From: CAYZMH01 sp964479445
Lineage (GTDB): Bacteria; Bacteroidota; Bacteroidia; Bacteroidales; GCA-2748055
Direction of reading: 5' to 3'
Assembly (NCBI GenBank): GCA_964479445.1
Contig: CAYZMH010000029.1
Coordinates: forward strand, 1-33,232
DNA length: 33,232 nt
The position numbers were made by a program, and so were the translations under genes. Positions within the stretch are counted from its first letter, which is position 1. Every line of letters begins with the position of its first letter. The notes below the pieces were generated by a model. It did not search any database. It was not told the DNA's origin and saw nothing but the letters and a program-made list of their open reading frames with translations. Positions 25,418 through 33,232 of the stretch are shown here, one piece after another.

Positions 25418-26386
25418 CTACCGGCCCCGCTTGCTGAAAAGTGTGGCGTAGGCGAATTTCGGTACGGTGATCCGGTTGAGTATGCCCGCGATCCCGATTC
25501 CCGACACCATTTGCCAGATGCCCCACCAGGCAGCCATGAAGGCCATCCCGCCGTTGGCGTCGAATAGCTTCGGGTTAAAGATCAGCACCAGGGCGAGACC
25601 TGAATTTTGTATTCCCGTCTCGATGCTCAGGGTCCGCCGGTCGCGGATCGGCACCCTGCCTGCCGTTCCCACCAGGTATCCGGTGGAGAGGGTCTGGATA
25701 TTCAGTAACAGGACGATCACACCAATGGGCAGTATATACCCCGGCATGTACTCCACGTTGGCCCAGAGGGCTCCCACGATGAAGGTCATGTAAATAAAGA
25801 TGGAGGCGATCTTGACATGCCGCTTGTATTTCCTGGTGAATTCCGGGAACTTGTGGGCAAAGATGATCCCTGCGATCAGGGGGATCCCCAGCAGGATAAA
25901 GACGGTTTTGGCCATCTCCAGGAAATCGATCTGGATGGGGATGTTCAGGTGGCGTGCCTTCTCGTAGTAGTTCACGTAGAGTCCGCCCCAGAAAGCGAAG
26001 TTAATGGGAGTAAGGAAAGTGGCAGCCAGGGTGGCAAAGGCGGTCAGACTTACCGACAGTTCGATGTTGGCTTTGGCCAGGGCGGAGATGAAATTGGAGA
26101 CGTTGCCGCCCGGACATGCGGCGATGAGGATCATCCCCATGGCAATGCTGGCAGGCGGATTCAGCAGGATGACCAGTCCGAATGTCAGCGCCGGCAGCAG
26201 CAAAAACTGGGAGAAGATCCCCAGCAGGGCCGATTTGGGATTCAAAAGGAGGCGTTTAAAGTTATCGATGCGGATCTCCAGGGCCACACCAAACATGATG
26301 GCCGCCAGGGTGATATTCATGTACAGGAGTCCGCCCTCACTGAAATTCAGCCGGATATGATCAATGGAGGAGAGCGTTTCAAACAT
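25418..26386 (-). CDS. Bile acid:sodium symporter family (BASS) transporter
   Basis: The 322-residue protein has about ten membrane helices. BASS hallmarks are AAIMFGVALEIRIDNF near the start, ACPGGNVSNFISALAKANIELS (the sodium-binding crossover region, about 90-112) and ETGIQNSGLAL in the second half. Members carry organic acids such as bile acids, pantothenate or keto-acids together with Na+. No neighbour indicates the cargo. It diverges from the GldN-like gene at 26581. Confidence 0.93.
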   Translation of the reverse strand: MFETLSSIDHIRLNFSEGGLLYMNITLAAIMFGVALEIRIDNFKRLLLNPKSALLGIFSQFLLLPALTFGLVILLNPPASIAMGMILIAACPGGNVSNFISALAKANIELSVSLTAFATLAATFLTPINFAFWGGLYVNYYEKARHLNIPIQIDFLEMAKTVFILLGIPLIAGIIFAHKFPEFTRKYKRHVKIASIFIYMTFIVGALWANVEYMPGYILPIGVIVLLLNIQTLSTGYLVGTAGRVPIRDRRTLSIETGIQNSGLALVLIFNPKLFDANGGMAFMAAWWGIWQMVSGIGIAGILNRITVPKFAYATLFSKRGR

Positions 26387-26580
26387 AGATACCGGTTTAT
26401 GGATGCGTCTAATATAGACAAAATAGCGGGAAAACCTTATAACGACCCGGCGGGATCTTTTTGATTCTCACTTTTTCTGATTATTTTTAGAGAAGATGGG
26501 AAGAGGAGTGATGGAAGCGTTTGGGATATGCACCTTCCTGGTAGTTGCAAATACGAATTCCTTCATATATCATTGACCCC

Positions 26581-28767
26581 ATGCTTAAAAAGACCGTACT
26601 TTTCGTCCCGTTCCTGGTATGTTTTATGATCAGTGCTTTATCGCAGGATATCCGGGATACTCCCCCGAAAGCGGTGTTTGATTTTGCAGATTATGAGTTT
26701 ACGATAGAGAATCTCTACCCCGGGATCCCCCAGTCGAAAATCACCGGGGTGCACCTGGTCTACCGGGCCGTCACGGACTCCGATCCCCGGAACCTTCCCC
26801 TTTTTCAGCCCGGGGAGAGCGACAGCGGGTATATCAACCTGGAAGACCTGCTGGATTGGGCGGCCCGGGAGCATGACCTTCCCATGTATGCATATGATGC
26901 CAGGGATCCCTTTAAAAAGCGCATTTCCCGGGAGGAGGTTTCCAGGCAGACTGACCTGGGCAGCTGGTCGAACGTGGACAGCGTGCTTCAACAGCGAACC
27001 GGAAAGTACCTTCTACTGGAATCAACCCTTTACGGGCATAACAACCAGGTACTGGAGCGGCGGGTGATCGGACTGATGCCTGTAAATTCGGTGATTGCCC
27101 GGATGGATGTGGGCATCGTGGATACCATGGATGTGGTTACCTGCTGGTATTACTTTCCGGATATCATGCACCTGCTGGAGGCTCACCGGTTTCCCGGTGA
27201 CGCTGAATACGGGAGTACCCTGGATTTTTTCACGGAGGGTCATTACCGGGGCGAAAACATAACCACGGAGTTGCTTCTCAATTATCTGCCCTTTGAAATG
27301 AACACGGAGGAGGAAGCGATGAGCCCCCGTGATGTGGAAGGGAACTGGAAATGGATTATCAGCCGGCTTGAGAAGGGTGTCTTTGGCGATCCCTGGAATA
27401 CCATGTACCAGGGTACCCCGGAAAAGAAGGTGAAACGGCCCAAGGGACCCGGACCTGGTGCCGGGCGCTCGCTGGACCGCGGGGTCGTTTACGCCCGGTA
27501 TGTGGACCACATCATCGGCATTTCCCATGCAGGGAACGCCCCCCTTTTTGTACCCGTGGATCCTACGCTGGGTCAGACCAATCTTATTCATACCCTGCTG
27601 GAGGGGATCAGGCAGAATCGCTACCAGGCCTTCGAACCGGGAAGGGAAGATCTGTTTGCGCGAAGACTGACCGTGGAGGAGGTGGAGACCAGGCTGGGGG
27701 CTGAAAAGATGATGGTAAAGACGATGGATAACCGGGATACGCTGGTAACATATCCTTTCAAGCCATCGGAAATCCGGGGATACCTGCTGCGGGAGGTGAT
27801 ATTCTATGACCGCAATGGACAAAGCATCCGTTCGGAATACGTGCTTCTTTCGCCCCTCCGTAAGTATTACCGGGAGTATGAGGGTAGACCGGTTACAGAG
27901 AAGACCTTCAACCTGTCTCTGCGGGATGCGGGATTGCGCGGGTACCTCCCGGGTCGTTTCATTACACAATTTGCCCCCGGAGAACCGGTATCCTGCCTGT
28001 CTTTCCTGGAAGATGACCGATACCACGATACCATCCACCACTCGGGTTTTGCAACGGTGGCGTATGCCGCCCGGCTCAGTGATCTTCGCTATGAGACGCC
28101 GGAGCGGGAACCCCCGGTTTACCCGGAGGCCCGGGACCTGGAGAAGAACCGGCAGGTTTCGCTGGAGTGGATCAGGATCGCTCCCGACCAGGCAGCGGAT
28201 CGCTGGCAGCGATACCGGGAGAGGATCGAATCGTTTAGCGAGCAGGATCCCCTTTCTGACATAGAAGCACTGGATCCCCCGGCCAATTTCCCGCTTTATT
28301 ACCCCGGGTGGCAGGAGAACGGGTTTACCAATCTTTCGGATCTGCTGATTTCAGCCGCGGGGAAAGGAAAGGCAAGGGGGTACCGAACGATGGAAAATGG
28401 AAGCTTTTCGGGCAGATTGACCACGGATGAGACCCGGGAATCCATTCGGGACCGGGAGGGTGATGCATACCTCTTTGTGCAGTTACGGACCGGCGGGGAG
28501 GTGTGGCCGGTTGCCATCGCGCCGCTGGGGTTGGAACCCGGGATGGAACCGGATCACGATCCGGGAGAGGATGCCGTTTGCTGGATCCCGTTCAACCGCC
28601 ACCTCCGGAGCCTCCTGGTCAGGCAGGTGCTGTTTGATATCGGGACCGAATCGCCCGGCACTTCCTATTACACCTTTTTCAAAAACGAGCAGTTCAGGGG
28701 AACGCCGGTCAGGGAAGAATCCCTGTCATCAGAACAGGCCTCGGCCCTGCTGCAGCGGTTGAGGTAA
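26581..28767 (+). CDS. Secreted protein with three GldN-like modules
   Basis: The 728-residue protein starts at ATG 26581 with a signal peptide (MLKKTVLFVPFLVCFMISAL). It is built of three repeats resembling GldN/PorN, the type IX secretion and gliding protein. Each repeat opens with N-x-PL-x-x-P, then NL-x-x-LL and an acidic RRLT-x-EEV-like strand: NLPLFQPGE (residue 71), NAPLFVPVD (319), NFPLYYPGW (569). Module 1 continues with LERRVIGLMP and CWYYFPDIMHLLE. Module 3 has a matching CWIPFNRHLRSLL and FRG block. Ordinary GldN has one such unit of about 300 residues. Linkers include a Lys/Pro/Gly-rich stretch at about 281-296. The role is inferred to be periplasmic, perhaps in envelope or secretion structure. 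The upstream in-frame TTG near 26545 is rejected because it puts 12 polar residues before the signal. Confidence 0.72.
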   Translation: MLKKTVLFVPFLVCFMISALSQDIRDTPPKAVFDFADYEFTIENLYPGIPQSKITGVHLVYRAVTDSDPRNLPLFQPGESDSGYINLEDLLDWAAREHDLPMYAYDARDPFKKRISREEVSRQTDLGSWSNVDSVLQQRTGKYLLLESTLYGHNNQVLERRVIGLMPVNSVIARMDVGIVDTMDVVTCWYYFPDIMHLLEAHRFPGDAEYGSTLDFFTEGHYRGENITTELLLNYLPFEMNTEEEAMSPRDVEGNWKWIISRLEKGVFGDPWNTMYQGTPEKKVKRPKGPGPGAGRSLDRGVVYARYVDHIIGISHAGNAPLFVPVDPTLGQTNLIHTLLEGIRQNRYQAFEPGREDLFARRLTVEEVETRLGAEKMMVKTMDNRDTLVTYPFKPSEIRGYLLREVIFYDRNGQSIRSEYVLLSPLRKYYREYEGRPVTEKTFNLSLRDAGLRGYLPGRFITQFAPGEPVSCLSFLEDDRYHDTIHHSGFATVAYAARLSDLRYETPEREPPVYPEARDLEKNRQVSLEWIRIAPDQAADRWQRYRERIESFSEQDPLSDIEALDPPANFPLYYPGWQENGFTNLSDLLISAAGKGKARGYRTMENGSFSGRLTTDETRESIRDREGDAYLFVQLRTGGEVWPVAIAPLGLEPGMEPDHDPGEDAVCWIPFNRHLRSLLVRQVLFDIGTESPGTSYYTFFKNEQFRGTPVREESLSSEQASALLQRLR

Positions 28768-28856
28768 TTGTACCATCCCCGGTTGATGCATTCTGGTTCA
28801 CCGCTTTCTTATTGTCGGATTTTCTGTGTATTTTTAGGGAGCTAAAATGACGCGCT

Positions 28857-29947
28857 ATGACCCTTCTTGCCGTTGGTTCGGGTGGTATTGTCAACCAGTT
28901 TGTGATCCTGTCCCTGGTGATCATCGTGGTGGGTTTCCTGCTGCGGTTGCTCAACCAGCCTTCGGTAATCACCTACATCCTGGTGGGGGTGATCGTCGGA
29001 CCGTTTGGTTTCGACCTGGTTACCAACGAACAGCTGATCACCAACCTGGGTAACCTGGGACTGGTGTTGCTCCTGTTTTTTATCGGCATGGAGATCCACT
29101 TGCCCCAGCTGATTGCCAACTGGCGCATCTCCATCCTGGGTACGCTGCTCCAGGTGGCGGTGAGCATCGGGGTGGTAGCGCTGATAGGGATCTATTTTGA
29201 TTTCGGACTCGCCTATACGGTCTTTTTCGGATTCGTGATCAGCATCAGCAGTACGGCGGTGATCGTGAAGATGCTGGATGAGAAGGGTATTATCAACACC
29301 CGGGTGGGGCAGAATGTACTGGGCATCCTGCTGGTACAGGATGTCCTGGTGGTGCTCATGCTGATCAGCATCAATTACATGGGAGGAGATATCCCCTCGG
29401 GGATTGATATGCTCAAGCAGGTGATCGGCGCGGTGCTCATGGTGGGGATCATCCTGTTGATCCTGTGGAAGAAAGAGGTGAAGATTCCCTTTATGAAGCA
29501 GATCATGCGCGACCACGAACTGCAGGTCTTTATCGCGTTTACCTCCTGTTTCGGACTTGCTTACCTGACCGGGTTCCTGGGGATCTCCGAGGCGCTCGGC
29601 GCTTTCGTGGCCGGGATGCTGATCTCTGCCACACGGGCTACCCGCTGGATATCCGACAACCTGTTGTCATTCAAGGTGCTCTTCGTGGCCTTGTTTTTTG
29701 TGTCGATCGGACTCATCATCGACCTGGAGTACATCGTGGAAAACTACCTGCTCATTGCCCTGCTGGTGGTGGCGGTATTCTTTACCAACCATGTGATCAA
29801 TATGCTGATCATCAAGGCGTTTGGTAATAGCTGGCGGACCAGCATCTACAGCGGGGCCATGCTGGCCCAGATCGGTGAGTTCAGTTTTATCTTGGGGTCG
29901 GCCGGACTCTCGGCAGCAATCATCGGTCAGGGCGAGTACAACCTGAT
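28857..29947 (+). CDS. CPA2 cation:proton antiporter (KefB-like), 3' end lost in gap
   Basis: 363 codons are visible before the assembly gap. They encode a monovalent cation:proton antiporter-2 membrane domain with about 11 helices. Motifs include LLRLLNQPSVITYILVG and LGLVLLLFFIGMEI near the start, the SSTAVIVKML segment and ISEALGAFVAGMLI with its acidic residue. Members exchange K+ or Na+ for H+. Whether a TrkA-N regulatory domain follows cannot be known. The ATG at 28857 gives a natural first helix; an ATG at 28847 is in another frame. Confidence 0.9.
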
Positions 29948-30047
29948 NNNNNNNNNNNNNNNNNNNNNNNNNNNNNNNNNNNNNNNNNNNNNNNNNNNNN
30001 NNNNNNNNNNNNNNNNNNNNNNNNNNNNNNNNNNNNNNNNNNNNNNN
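29948..30047. other. Assembly gap of 100 N
   Basis: Exactly 100 undetermined bases, the conventional length for a scaffold join of unknown size. The reading frame and gene order across it cannot be trusted. Confidence 0.99.
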
Positions 30048-30054
30048 TTCATAG

Positions 30055-30132
30055 GTTGGAGGTATAGGATTGTTATTGATTATCCTTCTCAAGATAGTGA
30101 ATTTCAGCTTTACAGCTGGTAAAACAGCCTAA
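30055..30132 (+). CDS. Possible C-terminal end of a membrane protein, partial
   Basis: One frame right of the gap reads VGGIGLLLIILLKIVNFSF, then TAGKTA and a TAA stop, which looks like a final membrane helix and a short tail. A TAG stands directly before it, five bases from the gap, where contig-end errors are common. It could be the end of the antiporter or of another gene. A second frame gives a polar 24-residue peptide and is less convincing. Confidence 0.25.
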   Translation, partial: VGGIGLLLIILLKIVNFSFTAGKTA

Positions 30133-30273
30133 AAAAAGAGTCAGACAGGTGCGGAATTCATCCTTTCCAGTACCCCTGAACCGAAGGTCCGGTTTGTAAT
30201 TTGTTCCGGGAGATACCTGGCGATACAACCTTCTTCAAAGATCGTTTGAACTTTCTGGGCTCCCTGGAAGCGA

Positions 30274-32232
30274 TTACATCCATTCTCCCAGTTCGATCCA
30301 CCGGAGGGTTTTCTCCTCGATGAGTTGCATCAACTCTGCCACCCGGGCTGATTTGTTGTTCAGGTCTTCGAAACCCAGCTGACCGGAGGAGATTTCCTGC
30401 TCCAATGCCGCTTTTTCATTTTCGAGCAACTCGATTTCAGGCTCCAGCTTTTCGTATTCGATTTTCTCCTTGTAACTGAGCCGTTTTTTGACTGGTTTTT
30501 GGGAAGCATTGCCGGAATGTTGAGTCCGGGATGGAGCTTTTCCTTTGCGGGCATTTGCTTTTCCTGGTTGTGCTGTTCCTTCTTCCTGACCGGCAATACT
30601 CAGATTCTTCCCTGCCTGTGTTTTACCTGTGGCGGATGTAACCCTGCGATTCCTGTAGCTGGAATAGGTACCATAATAATCCTGTATCCCACCTTTGCCG
30701 TCAAAAATAAAAATATGATCGGTGAGTTTATCGAGGAGATACCGGTCGTGTGAGACGATGACCAGGTTCCCCTCGAAGGACATTAAAAATTCCTCCAGCT
30801 TATTCAGTGCAAAGAGGTCGAGATCATTGGTGGGCTCATCAAGCAATAGAAAATTGGGGTTACGGATGAGCACGGTTAACAGGTGAAGTCTTCGTTTTTC
30901 TCCTCCGCTCAGCTTAGCGATCATCTTGTATTGATCTTTCGGGGGAAACATAAAATGCTCAAGGAATTTTGAAGCAGAAACCGTTTTCCCATCCTTTAAC
31001 CGAACCACCTCGGCAATCTCTTTCACCGCATCGATCACCCGGGCATCTTCTTTCCAATCAACTCCCATCTGTCTGTAATACCCGATCTTTATGGTTTCCC
31101 CGGCAATCCTGTTTCCGCTGTCTGGCTGCCCGGCACCTGATAAAAGGTTTAAAAAAGTCGTTTTACCGGTTCCATTCCTTCCAATCACGCCAATCCGGTC
31201 AGATTTCCCGAATTTATAACTGAATTTTTTTATAAGTTGAACGTTTTCATAGGATTTTGATAGTTTCTTAAGCTCCAGGATCTTTCCTCCTATACGCGGT
31301 GTATCCACCTGCAAATTCAATTCGCCGGGTCCGGAATCGAGCGTGGCCTTATCCCTGATATCATCAAAAGCATCGATGCGCGATTTCGATTTATGGGTCC
31401 GTGCCTTCGGCATCTTTCGCAGCCACTCCAGCTCCTTTTTCATCAGCTGAGCAGCGCGGTTTGCCTCAGTTTGCTGCTGTCCGTATCGTTCAGCGCGCTT
31501 TTCAAGAAAGTAATCGTAATTGCCCTGGTACCTGTAAAGCTGGTTCTGATCCAGCTCGAGAATATGATTGCATACGCGATCGAGAAAGTACCGGTCATGT
31601 GTCACCATCAATACCGTGAGATTTGCTTTTGACAGGTACTCTTCCAGCCATTCGATCATATCAATATCGAGGTGGTTTGTGGGCTCATCGAGAATGAGGA
31701 ATTCCGGTTCATCAAGCAAGACGAGGGCCAGGGCCAGGCGCTTTTTCTCTCCCCCGGAAAGGCTCCCCACGCGTTGTGATGTGTCGGTTATCCTGAACAG
31801 GTCGAGCAGCTGGATCAATCTGTTGTCGTAGTCCCATCCCTGCAAATGGTCCATTTCATTGGTAGCCTGTTGCAGTGCGCCTTCTGTTTCAGGGGAGTTT
31901 TTGGCTGCATGCGCTTTCATGGCCGTTTCATAGCGCTGAATCGCATCGAGTACGCGGGTACTTGCCGTGGAGATAAGATCTTTAACCGATAAGGATGCAT
32001 CCAGCACCGGCGACTGGTCGAGGAAGGCTACTTCAATGCCGTTGCGAAAAGTATACTCGCCGGTATCGGTCGATTCCAGTCCGCCGAGGATCCTGAGCAA
32101 CGTGGTCTTTCCTGCCCCGTTCCGGGCAATCAGCGCGGTTTTATCCCCCCTGCTGAGACCAAAAGTTAGTCCCTCGAACAACACCTGGTCGCCATAGGAT
32201 TTCGAAATATTTTCCGCAGAGAGGTAGTTCAT
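30274..32232 (-). CDS. ABC-F family ATPase, Uup-like
   Basis: The 652-residue soluble protein has two ABC domains and no membrane helices. The first has Walker A ARNGAGKTT, signature LSGGEKKRL and Walker B ILDEPTNHLD. The second has GRNGTGKTT, LSGGEKRRL and LLDEPTNDLD. A charged P-site-like linker (KELEWLRKMPKARTHKSKSR) lies between them. A basic linker and a C-terminal coiled coil (about 585-650) follow, as in Uup, which is thought to act on ribosomes or branched DNA. ABC-F proteins bind ribosomes and relieve stalling, and some give antibiotic resistance; this one looks like the housekeeping type. A promoter stands about 67 bases upstream. Confidence 0.94.
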   Translation of the reverse strand: MNYLSAENISKSYGDQVLFEGLTFGLSRGDKTALIARNGAGKTTLLRILGGLESTDTGEYTFRNGIEVAFLDQSPVLDASLSVKDLISTASTRVLDAIQRYETAMKAHAAKNSPETEGALQQATNEMDHLQGWDYDNRLIQLLDLFRITDTSQRVGSLSGGEKKRLALALVLLDEPEFLILDEPTNHLDIDMIEWLEEYLSKANLTVLMVTHDRYFLDRVCNHILELDQNQLYRYQGNYDYFLEKRAERYGQQQTEANRAAQLMKKELEWLRKMPKARTHKSKSRIDAFDDIRDKATLDSGPGELNLQVDTPRIGGKILELKKLSKSYENVQLIKKFSYKFGKSDRIGVIGRNGTGKTTFLNLLSGAGQPDSGNRIAGETIKIGYYRQMGVDWKEDARVIDAVKEIAEVVRLKDGKTVSASKFLEHFMFPPKDQYKMIAKLSGGEKRRLHLLTVLIRNPNFLLLDEPTNDLDLFALNKLEEFLMSFEGNLVIVSHDRYLLDKLTDHIFIFDGKGGIQDYYGTYSSYRNRRVTSATGKTQAGKNLSIAGQEEGTAQPGKANARKGKAPSRTQHSGNASQKPVKKRLSYKEKIEYEKLEPEIELLENEKAALEQEISSGQLGFEDLNNKSARVAELMQLIEEKTLRWIELGEWM

Positions 32233-32580
32233 TTTTTCGGAGGATATTGTGCTTTTGGTCGATCAGGTCTGAATAAATCCATCACAAACAATTTGGTGCA
32301 AAGATAGTCTTTGCGATCGCCAATGACCAACTATTCACCATTTATTGCAATACGCCCATATCCTGTACCAGCGGTCCGGCCTGCCATGCAGTTGGTTCAG
32401 TTGTGATTATGGGGGCATGTACAAACACGGGGTTGATTGACATCCCCATTTAACCAATTGATGCTTGTATAATTCATTACAGCCTATTCCTGCACCGGAG
32501 GTTGAAGTGACACACCCCCCATCACTTTTTTTGATTTCTTGAACACTCTTTGTAACTTGAGGTATCTCAACACCCCCGTC
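32233..32580. other. Intergenic stretch without a recognisable gene
   Basis: Apart from the ABC-F promoter near its left end, no coding signal, repeat or RNA gene is recognised here. It leads into the HNH remnant on the plus strand and could hold the unrecognisable remains of that gene's N-terminal half. Confidence 0.5.
32299..32330 (-). promoter_or_regulatory. Promoter of the ABC-F gene
   Basis: On the minus strand TATCTTTG (32306-32299) matches the -7 consensus TAnnTTTG, and TTGG (32330-32327) stands 20 bases upstream as a -33 element. This is the best -33/-7 pair in the window, about 67 bases before the ATG. Confidence 0.6.
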
Positions 32581-32874
32581 ATGGAAGACCCAACCTCTGC
32601 AACCCTCCGCACACAGCGGTTAAGGCATCATGAACTGCTGGATGCCGACCAGGCTGTCCCGGCCAGTGAAGGAGGCAGAACCGGGGCATCCAACAGACTA
32701 TCTCTTTGCAAAATCCACCACGCAGCCTGTGATAAAAACATACAGGGAATCAACGAGGTCTACTGTGTTGAAGGCCGCCAGGACATCCTGGAAGAGATTG
32801 ACAGTCCCATGTTAAAGGTTGGCCTGCAGGGATTGCATCACCAGAAGCTCTATTATACCATGAAATACAATTAA
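32581..32874 (+). pseudogene. Decayed HNH endonuclease remnant
   Basis: The frame from ATG 32581 encodes RLRHHELLDADQAVPASE, then SNRLSLCKIHHAACDKN and ILEEIDSPMLKVGLQGLH. This follows the C-terminal part of a family of about 290-residue HNH restriction-like endonucleases (typically HAELLDAAHI.PD ... NGLALCKIHHAAFDANILG ... EEIDGPMLRHGLQ). The N-terminal two-thirds is missing, the usual CxxC pair before LRH is absent, and the His of DAAHI is Gln. It therefore looks inactive. A frame of 97 residues remains, so expression cannot be ruled out. It may be a relic of a restriction or mobile system. Confidence 0.65.
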
Positions 32875-33066
32875 TAGACCAGGAAAAGAGTATATCCAGA
32901 AAAGGTATGAGAACTTCCGAAATATTGAATAATGTAGAAATAAAGATCAATTGTTATATATCCAAAATAGAGTAATATAAAACAATTAAAAGATATAATT
33001 CTAAAAGATAATATTCATAAGCAACAAAAACAGCATCAATAAAGCATACTCAAATTTTATGGATAA

Positions 33067-33232
33067 CTAAAATATGTGCAATTGATTTGATAAATTGTTA
33101 GCAATCACTTTCCCCACCAAACGACCCTTAATGTATTGCATATCTGATTCAAACGGCATTCCGTTGTGGCTACGGCGGTGCGCTACCTGGTTTTTAAGAT
33201 CCATTTCTGCAGCACCGCAGCAGTATTTCAGC
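33067..33232 (-). CDS. C-terminal end of an unknown protein, partial at window edge
   Basis: The minus strand is open from the right edge to TAG at 33069-33067, giving 54 residues that include AAEMDLKNQVAHRRSHNGM and FESDMQYIKGRLVGKVIANN. Composition looks coding rather than random, and the GC content rises compared with the 190 AT-rich bases to its left. No family is recognised. Only the 3' end is in view. Confidence 0.4.
   Translation of the reverse strand, partial: LKYCCGAAEMDLKNQVAHRRSHNGMPFESDMQYIKGRLVGKVIANNLSNQLHIF

Noticed and set aside
30236..30252. Hairpin TTCAAA/TTTGAA after the ABC-F gene as a terminator
   Set aside because: Short stem and no T-run on the minus strand after it.
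32630..32815. 61-codon second plus-strand frame overlapping the HNH remnant
   Set aside because: Out of frame with the HNH homology and without coding character.

Overview
The window is a scaffold piece from a member of the Bacteroidota, probably an environmental, glycan-using Bacteroidales or Marinilabiliales-like organism. The evidence is several TAnnTTTG -7 promoter boxes, a GldN-like (type IX secretion / gliding) protein, DUF3127, MnmD and Bacteroidota-type sodium:solute symporters and GH2 galactosidases. It is a draft assembly: a run of exactly 100 N lies at 29948-30047. No tRNA, rRNA or CRISPR array was seen.

Layout. (1) 1-2727 is AT-rich at its left end. It holds the N-terminal part of a secreted TPR protein that looks like a TPR-CHAT (caspase-like) protein on the minus strand. 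Divergent to it is a 51-residue peptide gene with a double-glycine leader-like motif. Then come 350 bases packed with consecutive short hairpins and no ORF, and a membrane anti-sigma-like TPR protein. (2) 2822-5801 holds a small soluble histidine kinase with a damaged ATP site, a DUF3127 OB-fold protein with an SSB-like C-terminal tip, an FKBP prolyl isomerase and the tRNA-modification methyltransferase MnmD. (3) 5913-7154 is a tyrosine-recombinase homologue that has lost its nucleophile and most other catalytic residues. (4) 7171-16143 is a sugar-salvage locus: a Tat-exported Gfo/Idh/MocA oxidoreductase faces away from a co-directional set of SSS symporter, sugar nucleotidyltransferase, NahK-like sugar-1-kinase and secreted LacZ-type beta-galactosidase. 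(5) 16243-19265 is an EamA transporter overlapping a 7TM-DISM sensor kinase. (6) 22789-19270 (minus strand) runs SatD-like regulator, membrane-anchored GH2 enzyme and a small unknown gene, the last preceded by four 25-bp tandem repeats that run into its promoter. (7) 23044-29947 holds an MG2/TonB-plug surface protein, a bile-acid:sodium symporter family protein, a protein made of three GldN-like modules, and a KefB-type antiporter cut by the gap. (8) Right of the gap the sequence is less GC-rich and gene-poor: an ABC-F ATPase (Uup-like), a decayed HNH endonuclease remnant and the end of an unknown gene.

How the genes may work together. The central locus is consistent with cutting beta-galactosides outside the cytoplasm, importing the released sugar with the SSS carrier, phosphorylating it at C1 and activating it to an NDP-sugar. 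The second GH2 enzyme lies just downstream of a SatD-like protein with a C-terminal helix-turn-helix, suggesting local control. The two places most likely to hide something undescribed are the left edge (CHAT-like protein, GG-peptide, hairpin array, anti-sigma-like protein) and the triple-module GldN homologue.
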